Assembly: GCA_965221625.1 (NCBI GenBank)
Contig: OZ244903.1
Span: 310,001-374,000 of the forward strand
DNA length: 64,000 bases
Reading direction: 5' to 3'
Source of the DNA: Bin127 sp965221625
Lineage (GTDB): Bacteria; Chloroflexota; Dehalococcoidia; Lucifugimonadales; Lucifugimonadaceae
This document shows positions 43,032 through 52,132 of the stretch, piece by piece. The translations under genes and the position numbers were made by a program. The notes beneath the pieces were generated by a model, which had not been told where the DNA came from, searched no databases, and saw only the letters and a list, made by a program, of their open reading frames with translations. The stretch's first letter is position 1, and each line of letters opens with the position of its first letter.

Positions 43032-43862
43032 TCAGATCGTCTCGAGCGTGTCCTCGGCTTCTCGACTGGCGATCTCGCCGAATTGCTTCGATGCCAACTC
43101 GCGAAGCAACGCGAAGTCGGTTTGGACACCTTTGAGGAGGAAACCGACATCGCTCGAATGAAGGACGAACCTAGCACCTAGCTCTATTGCCTTGGTCGAA
43201 GCCTCAATCGTTTGCTGGTGAACCATCGTCGGCACGCCGTGACGCTCGCCGGTGTCGATGATGTGCTTGAGGACGTCCAGATACTTCGGGTTTTCGACTT
43301 CGTCAGGAATTCCCAGAGACGTAGTCAGGTCGTTAGGACCGACGAAGATGCCGTCGATCTCCGCGCAGTCCAACAATTCGTCCAACCGATTGACGGCGGG
43401 TTCGGACTCGACACCCATGATGAAGATGTGGTCCTTGTGGCGGTTGTGGAGGTACTCGCGCGTCTTCTCGCTCGGAAACTCGCCCGTCTTGCTGGCGCGT
43501 TCGAAGTACTCGCCTTTCAACGGATGTAGACGGAGCTTGTTCGCACACGCCCGCACCTCTTCAATCGTCTCACAGTAAGGCACTAGCACGCCGTCGGCAC
43601 CGGCATCGAGTGCCATTGCAACGTAGGTGTCGTCCGTGCTGGGCGTGCGGACGATGCAAGTAATGCCCGCGCTCTGCACGCTGCCGATGACCTCAGCCAA
43701 TCGCTGCCGGTCGCGTGATGCGTGCTCCCAGTCGACGATGATGTAATCGAGGGTGGAGCCGGCATACATCCGTGACCACCGCAATCCCTCAATTGCGAAG
43801 ATCATGAATCCGAAGACCGGTTTGCCAGCCTTCAGCGTCGCCTTTAGCTGTGCAGGACGCAT
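43032..43862 (-). CDS. HpcH/HpaI-type class II aldolase
   Basis: The 276-residue TIM-barrel enzyme belongs to the metal-dependent pyruvate aldolases that cleave 2-keto-3-deoxy sugar acids or hydroxy-heptenedioate. DYIIVDWEHASRD, GADGVLVPYCETIEEVRACANKLR and IDGIFVGPNDLTTSLG carry the conserved acid and Gly/Pro residues. The stop of this gene overlaps a short AGTCGC-AAC-GCGACT hairpin (43018-43032). The upstream oxidoreductase is 4 bp away, so the two are one operon. A role in sugar-acid breakdown is inferred. Confidence 0.9.
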   Translation of the reverse strand: MRPAQLKATLKAGKPVFGFMIFAIEGLRWSRMYAGSTLDYIIVDWEHASRDRQRLAEVIGSVQSAGITCIVRTPSTDDTYVAMALDAGADGVLVPYCETIEEVRACANKLRLHPLKGEYFERASKTGEFPSEKTREYLHNRHKDHIFIMGVESEPAVNRLDELLDCAEIDGIFVGPNDLTTSLGIPDEVENPKYLDVLKHIIDTGERHGVPTMVHQQTIEASTKAIELGARFVLHSSDVGFLLKGVQTDFALLRELASKQFGEIASREAEDTLETI

Positions 43863-43866
43863 CGCG

Positions 43867-44895
43867 TTACTCCAAATCGAGGACCACTTCTCGGCCGGTG
43901 CGCGTCGACTCCTCGGTCGCCTCTAAAACCTTCAGCACGTTGAGACCGTGCACCTGCGGTATCGGCGTGTCGTCGTCGCCGCGCTCCAAAGCTGCGATGA
44001 AATCCGTGAACTCATCTAGCAGACTGTCGCGTTGCGGCACCTCTTCGCGTCGCCACGTGCCGTCGCCAGTGTCGGCAATGAAGAGTGCAGGGCTGTCGCC
44101 GCCGCCGTACGGCAAGCGGAATCTCGCCATGCCGTTGGTAAAGAACCAATCGCCGCCGTACTCCGTCGCGCCGCGTTCCCAAGCGATGCGACTAACGCAA
44201 GCGGTGATACCGCTCTTCCAGCGAATGAAATACATCCCGGTGTCGTCGCAGTCGATCGTTGGGTGCTCCGATTTAGGATAGGTGAACTGGCCTTGATTGG
44301 CGGAAACGGTCGCAACATCGTAGCCGATGATCCAGAGCAGACGGTCGATCTGGTGCGTACCGTCCATCTGTCCCATGCCCCCGCCGCGCTCCCGGTCAAG
44401 CATCCACTCCGGACGGTTGTACGGCCCGTACGGCTTGTGCCAGACGTCGTAAGCCATCAGTACGGAACCGAGATCACCGCTATCGACGACGCCTTTCATC
44501 GCGGCGACTGCGGGATAGTAACGCTGCGTGTGCGCTGTCATCAGCTTCACGCCGTTCTCCTTCGCCGCCGCCAACATCTCTTCCGCCTGCGACGCCCAGA
44601 CCGCCGTCGGCTTCTCCATGTAGATGTGCTTGCCGGCAGCCGCCGCGTCAAGGGCGGCTTGGTAGTGGAGCCAGTGAGGCAAAGTGCCGATTATGACGTC
44701 GACGTCATCACGCGCCAACGCGTCGCGATAGTCGGCGACGAAATCCACTTCTGGGTGCCGGTCCTGCCATGATGCCGCGACGTCCTCTCGAGGTTCCGCC
44801 ACAACCTTGATCTCGGACCCGGGCGTTTTCTTTACAACGTCGATATAGTTACCGCCGATGCGGCCGGTACCGAGCACTGCGACACCGAATACCAT
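43867..44895 (-). CDS. Gfo/Idh/MocA family oxidoreductase
   Basis: The 342-residue NAD(P)-dependent dehydrogenase has the Rossmann motif VAVLGTGRIGGNY, IYMEKPTAVWASQAEEML at the substrate edge and RGGGMGQMDGTHQIDRLLWIIG with the conserved Asp/His of the catalytic site. It lies 4 bp upstream of the aldolase gene. Together they suggest oxidation and cleavage of a sugar or sugar acid. It differs clearly from the family member at 21345. Confidence 0.9.
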   Translation of the reverse strand: MVFGVAVLGTGRIGGNYIDVVKKTPGSEIKVVAEPREDVAASWQDRHPEVDFVADYRDALARDDVDVIIGTLPHWLHYQAALDAAAAGKHIYMEKPTAVWASQAEEMLAAAKENGVKLMTAHTQRYYPAVAAMKGVVDSGDLGSVLMAYDVWHKPYGPYNRPEWMLDRERGGGMGQMDGTHQIDRLLWIIGYDVATVSANQGQFTYPKSEHPTIDCDDTGMYFIRWKSGITACVSRIAWERGATEYGGDWFFTNGMARFRLPYGGGDSPALFIADTGDGTWRREEVPQRDSLLDEFTDFIAALERGDDDTPIPQVHGLNVLKVLEATEESTRTGREVVLDLE

Positions 44896-44978
44896 AGACT
44901 AACCTGCTTTCTGCCCAATAGTCGACGTGGAAATTCGTCGATCCAAGCGCGTAAGTTATCTTACCACCCAAGCGGCGT

Positions 44979-45671
44979 TCAAACGCCTAGGAGAGGTCGC
45001 AACTCAAGCACAGAATCGATCTGCACGTCAGCCATAGGAGCGTCGTCCGGATACGAGTAATCGCCGCGTATCCAAGCCGTCTTCATCCCTACCGTCGCCG
45101 CGCCCGTGATGTCGGTATACGGGTTGTCACCGACGAAGAGAATCTCTGACATGGTTGCATTGTCAATGCCGGCAAACGCTATTTTGATGCGTCGAACCGC
45201 TTCGTCGTAGATGCTGGGATCCGGTTTGTGCGCACCCCAAAGTCCGGACACGATTGCGAATGGGGCGAGGTCAACTAAGTCGACACACTCCATCTTGGTA
45301 ATCTGGAACTTCTTACCGTTCGTCACGATGCCCCACGGAAGGCCTGATTCGTTCAGGTCCTGCAAAAACTGGCGCACGCCGGGGATTAGTTGAGCATTGT
45401 TCGACATCGTCACGAAGAACCATCGCTCAAACTCGACTGAATCGAGCGACAGCTTCGGCCAGCGATCGTTCAAACGTAGTGCTGCTTCTTGCGCATCGAT
45501 GGTGCCTAAGGGTGACAGGGAGTGGAAAAACTCCAACGCAACGTCCCAGTCGACAGCGGCGAAAATCTCCGGATGCTCGTCGTAGAACACGCGAACCGTG
45601 GCATCGAACGCCAATTCGCGCCCGAGCAAAGTGTCATCCAGATCGAAAAGTACCGCACGCGGCCGATTCAT
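44979..45671 (-). CDS. HAD-superfamily hydrolase (subfamily IA)
   Basis: The 230-residue phosphatase has motif I VLFDLDDTLLG (nucleophile and general acid Asp), a helical cap, motif II VTNGKKFQ, motif III Lys in HKPDPSIYDEAVRRI and motif IV VGDNPYTDITGA. It resembles YjjG/pyrimidine-5'-nucleotidase-like and phosphoglycolate-type phosphatases. The substrate is unknown. It lies between the oxidoreductase and the giant binding protein, all on the minus strand but with 50-80 bp spacers. Confidence 0.88.
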   Translation of the reverse strand: MNRPRAVLFDLDDTLLGRELAFDATVRVFYDEHPEIFAAVDWDVALEFFHSLSPLGTIDAQEAALRLNDRWPKLSLDSVEFERWFFVTMSNNAQLIPGVRQFLQDLNESGLPWGIVTNGKKFQITKMECVDLVDLAPFAIVSGLWGAHKPDPSIYDEAVRRIKIAFAGIDNATMSEILFVGDNPYTDITGAATVGMKTAWIRGDYSYPDDAPMADVQIDSVLELRPLLGV

Positions 45672-45720
45672 CGCCTATCCGCCTCGCCTACGACCGACCA
45701 ACTCTGTGAACCGTCGACTC

Positions 45721-48700
45721 TCATTGTGCCAACGACGTGTAAAGCAACACCTCAACCGTCACCAAGTCTTCGACTTGGAAGAATGGGCTAGTTGGGGCTT
45801 CCATGCCGAAGACGTCCCAAGTGAACTGGGTGGTTCCTAGGATGACGAGGTCGGTGCCGTTGTCGAGTCTTGCGGTGATGTCAAAAGGGAGTGTTGCGTC
45901 CCTCCCGTTGACGTTGACCGTGGCATCCAGCGATGTCGTGTGCTCTATTCCGCCGCCGAAGAACGATTCGGGGACGTCGCCAAGGTTCGAGAAACTAACG
46001 GTCGCTACCGGTTGTGCCGGAAACATCTGCTCACGCACGTATCTGTCGCGTCTTGCTTGATCACTTTGCAACGAGTGCAAGTCGATTTGCAAGTCGGCGA
46101 TTCCGGCTCCCATATCGACCTGACCCGTCAATGCGTTGGTTTGCAACGAAACCACGATATCGGCACCTCGCAGATTTTCGTCGACCTTGAAGAGGCCCGT
46201 GGATCCGTCGCCGACCACGTACGTGCCTGTCGACGCATCTCCTCCGCCCGCGGAGCCAGACATCATCGAAGTCGGCTCAATGTCAATCTCGTCGCCGGGG
46301 CTAGCAAAGATGCCGGTCGATTCAATCTTGCCATCGGCTATCGTCCAAATCTCAATGGTGTTCAGAACGTCGCCGTTTTCGTCCAATTCTTGTTCACCTG
46401 AGGCACCGACGTAATCGACGTCGATGCCGGCGCGAATCAGTTCGAGACCGCGTCCGAGTTCACCCGGTCCGATGCGTTCGCCAGGGGCGTTCGCGACCGT
46501 GCGCAGAGAATCTCGTACGGCCCCGGGGTCCGAAGAGTTGGCATGTTCAATCGCCAATGCGATGATTGCTGCCGCGTCGAACGCCTCTGAGATGAAGAGC
46601 GAGTCGGGGTTGCCGTCCGTGCGACTCGAGTAGAGGTCGAGGAACGCGGTACGTGTAGGCGTGTCCGGACCACCAGGCCCGGTGCCATACGATCCTTCGA
46701 AGTTCGACGCACCAATTTCGTCAAACATCTCCTGACTCTTGGTGCCATCCACGAACATGTATTCGTCAAAGAAAGCACCTTCTACAGATTCTCGGAGGAA
46801 CACTGACGCCGACTCCGGATATCCGATAGCCATCAATACCGTCGCGCCTCCCTCTGAGGCGCGTCGCAACTCGGAGAGATAGCTGACCTGGCCGCTCTCG
46901 ATCGGGACCGCTGCCGAGACTGTGCCGCCAAGCGATTCGAAGCTGTCTTGGAAAACGCTCGATAGTCCCTCGCCATACGGGTTGTTTACGTAAAGCGTCG
47001 CGACATTGTCGTAACCGAGTTCGTTCGCCATCGATGCGGCGATGACGCCTTGCAGTGCATCCGACACCGTGGTGCGGAACATGAAGTCGTTATCGTCAAG
47101 CGACGTGATCGCCGGCGACGTTGAGGCAGGCGAAATCAACGCGGTGCCGTTCGGTATGGTCACCGACTGTGCCACCGCTAGAGAAACGCCCGATGAGAGC
47201 GATCCGACTATCGCGCTGACGCCGTCAATGTTCACCAAAGCACTGGCAGCATCAATCGCAACCTGTTCACTTGTCGCGGAGTCGCGGTGGATAACCTCGA
47301 GTGCTCCACCGTTCACGCCGCCCGCTTCGTTCACCAAATCGACCGCAAGATCGACCGCAAGTTGCATCGGAGGTCCGAAGACACCCAAGTCTCCGGTCGC
47401 ATCCATTAGCGTGCCGATGCGTGCCGGCTCAGTGCTAATCTCAATACTCTGCCCTGGCAGCGCAAACACGCCGGTCGAAGTAATTTGGCCGTTAACGATG
47501 CGCCAAACTTCGATTGTGTTCTTAACGTCGCCGTTGGCGTCGAAGTCTTGTTCACCGGCGGCACCGACATAGTCGATGTCTTGGCCTTGGCTGATTAGCT
47601 GCAAGGCGCGCCCGATGTCGCCCGGGCCGACCTTCTCGCCCGGCGCGTTAGAGACTTCCCGTATCGACTGCTTAATCGCGTCGCCGTCTTCCGATCCGGC
47701 GTGAGCGATCGCCAACGCGAGAATGGCCGCCGCATCGAATGCTTCAGAAATGAAGATCGACGCGGGGTCGCCATCGGTCTTCGTCGAGTAGAGATCGATG
47801 AAAGCCTCCTGCGTCGGCGTGCTCGGTGCTCCGGGTGCCGTGCCGTAGTTTCCTTCGAAGTTGTCGGCACCAACCGAGTCCATTAGATCCTGGCTCTTCG
47901 TGCCATCGACGAACATGAACTCCTCAAAGAACCCGCCTTCAACGGCTTCTCGGAGATACACACCTGCCGTCTCGGCATACGACATCGCAAGCAAGACGGT
48001 GGCACCGCCTTGGGAAGCACGTCGCAGCTCGGATGCGTAACTTGCCTGTCCGCCCTCAATCGGGACTTGCTCAGAAACTGTGCCGCCGAGTCGCTCGAAG
48101 TTCTCGGCGAAGATTGTCGAGAGTCCCTCGCCATATGCGTTGTTGATGTACATCGTGGCGACGTTCTCGTATCCAAGCTGGGTTGCGAGCTCAGCGGCGA
48201 TGACGCCTTGGAGCGCGTCAGAAACCGTTGTACGGAAGACGAGGTCACTGTCATCAAGGCTCGAGATCGCTGGTGAAGTCGAAGCCGGTGAAACCAGCAC
48301 CGCTCCGTTCGGTATCGTGACCGACTCGGCGACGGCGATTGAGACACCCGAAGACAACGAGCCGACGATTGCCTCGACGCCTTCCACGTTCACCAAACCA
48401 CTAGCCGCATCGGTGGCAATCTGCGCACTCGTCCCACTGTCCCGATGCACCATCTCTACCGGTCGGCCGTCGATCCCGCCTGCTTCGTTAACCAAGGTTG
48501 CGACCAGATCCGTAGCGGTGATCATCGGCGGACCGAAAGCCGCAAGGTCACCTGTAGTGTCCATCAAAGTGCCGATGCGTATCGGATCCCCAGTCGGAGC
48601 TTCGGCCCGAACCATGGCGGATACATCGACCTCGTCGCCGGGGCTGGCGAAAATGCCGGTGGAGACTATCTTGCCATCCTCAACCGTCCAAACCTCAATG

Positions 48701-49953
48701 GTGTTCAGTACATCGCCATTCTCGTCGAACTCTTGCTCTCCTGAAGCACCTACATAATCGATGTCTTGCCCGTTGCGAATCAGATCCAGAGCGCGTGTGA
48801 TATCACCAGGCCCGACGCGTTCGCCAGGAGCGTTGGATACATCGCGCAACGAATCCTTCACCGCGGCCGCGTCGTCAGATCCTGCGTGCTCCATCGCCAG
48901 CGCGATCAAAACTGCGGCGTCGAAAGCCTCGGCGATAAACAACGCGTCGGCGTTGCCATCAGTGCGACTTGAGTAGAGGTCCAAGAACGCTGAACGCGTG
49001 GGTGTCTCCGGTCCGCCAGGCGCGGTGCCGAAGATGCCATCGAAGTTCGATGCTCCGATCTCATCAAGCATCTCCTGGCTCTTGGTACCGTCAACGAGGA
49101 GGTAGTCATCGAAGAAGTCACCTTCTACCGACTCTCGCAAGAAGACGGAAGCCGATTCAGGATAGCCGATCGCCATGAGCACAGTTGCGCCACCTTCAGC
49201 AGCGCGGCGCAGCTCAGAGATGTAACTTACCTGACCACTTTCGATCGGAACCGCTGCCGAAACTGTGCCTCCTAGTGCTTCAAAGTTCTCTTCGAAAACA
49301 CTCGTTAGCCCTTCACCGTATTGATTGTTGATGTAAAGAGTTGCGACGTTCTCGTAACCCAGATTACTCGCCAGCGAGGCGATGATAACGCCTTGCAGCG
49401 CATCTGAAACGTTGGTTCGGAATACGAAGTCGTTGTCCTGCAGTGAGGTGATCGCGGGCGAGGATGATGCCGGCGAGATGAGGAGTTTGCTGTTCGGTAT
49501 CGTTACCGATTCGGCAACTGCGATCGTCACACCTGAGGATAACGATCCTACGATGGCGTTCACACCGTCAACGTTTACCAGCGCACTAGCCGCATCAGTT
49601 GCCACCTGTTCGCTGGTGGCACTGTCACGATGGATGACCTCCAGCGTGCCGCCATTGACGCCTCCGCCTTCGTTGATCAGTTCAACAGCTAGATCTACCG
49701 CCTTTTGCATCGGCGGACCGAATACGCCGAGATCGCCCGTTGTGTCCATCAGCGTTCCGAACATGACGGTGCCGGCGGTCTCGGTCATCGCTGTCGGTTG
49801 CGCGGCTTCCGAAGTTGGCGTGCCCGGCACCGATGTTGGCGTCGGATCCTCGGACGAACACGCGATCGCCAACGTCGCGGCAACCGCAACCAGTATCGTC
49901 GCCAAGCGGATCTTTGAAATCTTCGTTTCGATCATTTGGTTCACCGAACTCAC
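45721..49953 (-). CDS. Giant lipoprotein: three tandem LivJ-type binding domains plus YceI-like domain
   Basis: The 1410-residue protein starts with a signal segment and a probable lipid Cys32 (ATLAIACSS), then a Pro/Thr-rich linker. Three Peripla_BP_6 (branched-chain amino acid type) domains follow at residues about 62-441, 457-836 and 845-1221, each beginning GTLMDTTGDL or near variant and containing LVNVDG..AIVGSLSSGV. A short Gly/Ser linker leads to a YceI-like lipocalin fold domain (1244-1408) with RDRYVREQMFPAQP and TTQFTWDVFGME. A single LivJ domain is normally about 380 residues, so this is a triplication. No liv permease or ATPase genes adjoin. GTG at 49953 is used; ATG at 49935 is an alternative start. 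Confidence 0.88.
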   Translation of the reverse strand: MSSVNQMIETKISKIRLATILVAVAATLAIACSSEDPTPTSVPGTPTSEAAQPTAMTETAGTVMFGTLMDTTGDLGVFGPPMQKAVDLAVELINEGGGVNGGTLEVIHRDSATSEQVATDAASALVNVDGVNAIVGSLSSGVTIAVAESVTIPNSKLLISPASSSPAITSLQDNDFVFRTNVSDALQGVIIASLASNLGYENVATLYINNQYGEGLTSVFEENFEALGGTVSAAVPIESGQVSYISELRRAAEGGATVLMAIGYPESASVFLRESVEGDFFDDYLLVDGTKSQEMLDEIGASNFDGIFGTAPGGPETPTRSAFLDLYSSRTDGNADALFIAEAFDAAVLIALAMEHAGSDDAAAVKDSLRDVSNAPGERVGPGDITRALDLIRNGQDIDYVGASGEQEFDENGDVLNTIEVWTVEDGKIVSTGIFASPGDEVDVSAMVRAEAPTGDPIRIGTLMDTTGDLAAFGPPMITATDLVATLVNEAGGIDGRPVEMVHRDSGTSAQIATDAASGLVNVEGVEAIVGSLSSGVSIAVAESVTIPNGAVLVSPASTSPAISSLDDSDLVFRTTVSDALQGVIAAELATQLGYENVATMYINNAYGEGLSTIFAENFERLGGTVSEQVPIEGGQASYASELRRASQGGATVLLAMSYAETAGVYLREAVEGGFFEEFMFVDGTKSQDLMDSVGADNFEGNYGTAPGAPSTPTQEAFIDLYSTKTDGDPASIFISEAFDAAAILALAIAHAGSEDGDAIKQSIREVSNAPGEKVGPGDIGRALQLISQGQDIDYVGAAGEQDFDANGDVKNTIEVWRIVNGQITSTGVFALPGQSIEISTEPARIGTLMDATGDLGVFGPPMQLAVDLAVDLVNEAGGVNGGALEVIHRDSATSEQVAIDAASALVNIDGVSAIVGSLSSGVSLAVAQSVTIPNGTALISPASTSPAITSLDDNDFMFRTTVSDALQGVIAASMANELGYDNVATLYVNNPYGEGLSSVFQDSFESLGGTVSAAVPIESGQVSYLSELRRASEGGATVLMAIGYPESASVFLRESVEGAFFDEYMFVDGTKSQEMFDEIGASNFEGSYGTGPGGPDTPTRTAFLDLYSSRTDGNPDSLFISEAFDAAAIIALAIEHANSSDPGAVRDSLRTVANAPGERIGPGELGRGLELIRAGIDVDYVGASGEQELDENGDVLNTIEIWTIADGKIESTGIFASPGDEIDIEPTSMMSGSAGGGDASTGTYVVGDGSTGLFKVDENLRGADIVVSLQTNALTGQVDMGAGIADLQIDLHSLQSDQARRDRYVREQMFPAQPVATVSFSNLGDVPESFFGGGIEHTTSLDATVNVNGRDATLPFDITARLDNGTDLVILGTTQFTWDVFGMEAPTSPFFQVEDLVTVEVLLYTSLAQ
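46291..49770 (-). repeat. Three tandem domain-length repeats, period about 1.17 kb
   Basis: The three LivJ-type units of the giant lipoprotein gene map to 49770-48631, 48585-47446 and 47421-46291. The protein copies are clearly similar (for example SLSSGV, FRT-VSDALQGVI, YGEGL, VDGTKSQ and NAPGE in all three) but have many differences, so the duplication is not recent. Units 1 and 3 are closest to each other. Confidence 0.85.
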
Positions 49954-50124
49954 TGTCGCCTAGTCTCCATTCGTTAGCCAAGAACGAGCACCTCTGAACG
50001 TCAATTTTACCCCCGCTATCGAGACATTTGGGTAACAAGCAGTTTGCCCCGTTTCTGGCAAACGAATGGCACCACATCCGATGACGACCCCGAAATCGAG
50101 CTACGAGGGGTACGGACGAACGGA

Positions 50125-50676
50125 TCAATCCGATATTGGCGGCGGAGGCAGTGAGAGACGGGGCACTTCGTTGAATCCAACCTCATTGACGGTTAGAACA
50201 TAGCCAATCGCAAGCACGACGACGATGATGACCGAAGTCGAAACGGCGAACCGACTACTCCTGCGCCATCGCTCGAATACCGGTGTCAACAAACTCGAGG
50301 CGATCGATACGATCGCGGCCAAGGGGATTACGTAGCGAATCGTGTTCGATATTTCACCAACGTACTCAGTCAGTGCGGCGGCAACCACGACTACAACCAG
50401 CAGCAGCGTGATGATGATGTTGAAGACACGAATGCGACGTTGAGTGTCGCCTTTTAGTCGCGCCCACACCATTCCGGCGAGAATTGCCGCGAAGATTGAG
50501 ACGATCGCCACACTCGCAACGTTAGCGAATAGGTCGTCAGGCGACCGCAAGGGAATGTTGACGCCCATCGCGATCGCACCGCCTATAACGGTCGCCAATA
50601 CCGCCGGCATGCACGCTCGAACGTAGTCGCCGAGACCGTTGATGCGGATGCTTTCTTCTGGTTGCGGACCTTCCAT
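50125..50676 (-). CDS. Membrane protein of unknown function
   Basis: The 183-residue product has five likely membrane segments, a conserved-looking basic loop (ARLKGDTQRRIRVFN) and a Pro-rich C-terminal tail (PRLSLPPPPISD). I recognise no family. It lies upstream of the giant binding protein on the same strand, with a 171-bp spacer that may carry the latter's promoter. It could be unrelated to it. Confidence 0.6.
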   Translation of the reverse strand: MEGPQPEESIRINGLGDYVRACMPAVLATVIGGAIAMGVNIPLRSPDDLFANVASVAIVSIFAAILAGMVWARLKGDTQRRIRVFNIIITLLLVVVVVAAALTEYVGEISNTIRYVIPLAAIVSIASSLLTPVFERWRRSSRFAVSTSVIIVVVLAIGYVLTVNEVGFNEVPRLSLPPPPISD

Positions 50677-50719
50677 GTGGCAACCTTCTGCTTGGAGTCC
50701 CGTCTATCGACTTAGAGGA

Positions 50720-52024
50720 CTATGGTTTGACCATGCTGCCATCGGCGCGACGGACAGTATCCCATGCGCCGCCGAACGCTCGATCTCTGTGCGGGAATCG
50801 CTCTGCCATCTCTTCGTTGACGTCGATGCCAAGCCCCGGTTCGCCATTTGGCCACATCATGCCTTCGCGCACCTCTGGGAATCCAGGAAACATCTCGAGC
50901 GTTCGCTCACCAGGGATGGCGTACTCTTGGATGCCGAAGTTGTAGCAGTTGATGTCGAGCATCAGGTTGGCTGCGTGGCCGACGGGCGAGGTGTCGCCCG
51001 GTCCGTGCCATGCGGTGCGTACGCTAAACAGTTCGCCCATCGCTGCGAACTTCTTGCCCGGAGTGATGCCGCCGATTTGCGACATGTGCATCCGCAGGAA
51101 GTCGACCAATCGATCTTTGATCATCGGAATGATTTCATGCGGACTATTCCACAACTCGCCCATCGCAATCGGAGTTGCGCACTGTTGCCGGACCATACGG
51201 AAATACTCATTGTCTTCGGGACTGAAGAGATCTTCGAGGAAGAAGAGTTGGTATTGCTCAACCTCTTTCGCCATCCACACCCCGAGTATCGGTGGGATGC
51301 GCTCGTGGACGTCATGGAGAATCTCGACTCCGAAGCCGAACCTATCGCGAATGTGTTCGAATAGCGCCAAGGCACCGCGGATGTACGGTTTCGGCTCAAA
51401 CACGCCTCCAGGATGCGCGTAAAGTTGGCTCGGGTCGTAATTGGTCAACCACGACGTCACCGCTATCGGGCCTCTGGAAACGTCGCGGGCGTTTATCGAG
51501 CCGTCGCCGGATGCCCCGTGCGAACCGTATGAAGAGTACCCTTCGGTTGCCATCTGCACGCGGATGTGATGGAAGCCGTTCTCCATGTGTGCCGCCATCC
51601 GGTCCGCCGTCTCCTCCTTTGAGGCACCGCTCGCATGCACGTAGACTGGTGCCGCTTCACGTGCCCGTCCTCCCAATAGGTCGTACACTGGCATGCCCGC
51701 CATCTTGCCCTTGATGTCCCAAAGGGCTTGGTCTACCCCTGACAGCGCGTTGTTCAGCACCGGGCCATTCCGCCAGTATGAAGAGACGTATGACGATTGC
51801 CAGATGTCCTCGATATCGGCAACATTCTTGCCGATTAGGAATGGCTTGAGGAAGTCGTCGACGGCCGCTTTGACGGTGCTTGGGCGCTGTGTGAATGTGG
51901 CGCAACCAACTCCGTGCAAACCTGGCTCAGACGTGTCAATCTTGACGATTACCAAGCGGATGTTGTCGGGTTCAGTCATGATCACCCGGACATCGCGGAT
52001 CGTGACGTTGTCGTTTGCGCTCAT
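50720..52024 (-). CDS. Enolase-superfamily sugar-acid dehydratase (mannonate dehydratase-like)
   Basis: The 434-residue protein is in the mandelate-racemase/muconate-lactonizing group, closest to D-mannonate/D-gluconate dehydratases (ManD, RspA). The capping domain is N-terminal. In the barrel, VEILHDVHERI and FFLEDLFSPED carry two metal-binding acids, AMGELWNSPHE the third, and AWHGPGDTSPVGHAAN the His region. Such enzymes make 2-keto-3-deoxy sugar acids, substrates for HpcH/HpaI-type aldolases like the one at 43032. The divergent zinc alcohol dehydrogenase gene starts 108 bp away. Confidence 0.87.
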   Translation of the reverse strand: MSANDNVTIRDVRVIMTEPDNIRLVIVKIDTSEPGLHGVGCATFTQRPSTVKAAVDDFLKPFLIGKNVADIEDIWQSSYVSSYWRNGPVLNNALSGVDQALWDIKGKMAGMPVYDLLGGRAREAAPVYVHASGASKEETADRMAAHMENGFHHIRVQMATEGYSSYGSHGASGDGSINARDVSRGPIAVTSWLTNYDPSQLYAHPGGVFEPKPYIRGALALFEHIRDRFGFGVEILHDVHERIPPILGVWMAKEVEQYQLFFLEDLFSPEDNEYFRMVRQQCATPIAMGELWNSPHEIIPMIKDRLVDFLRMHMSQIGGITPGKKFAAMGELFSVRTAWHGPGDTSPVGHAANLMLDINCYNFGIQEYAIPGERTLEMFPGFPEVREGMMWPNGEPGLGIDVNEEMAERFPHRDRAFGGAWDTVRRADGSMVKP

Positions 52025-52132
52025 GGCAACTCCTTTTTTCGTGAATTAATGATACGCACCCAGCCTTCTGTGCATAACATGCAGTCATACGGTACTGAAC
52101 CCGACACCCGAGAGCACCTACGGAGTCTTGCA

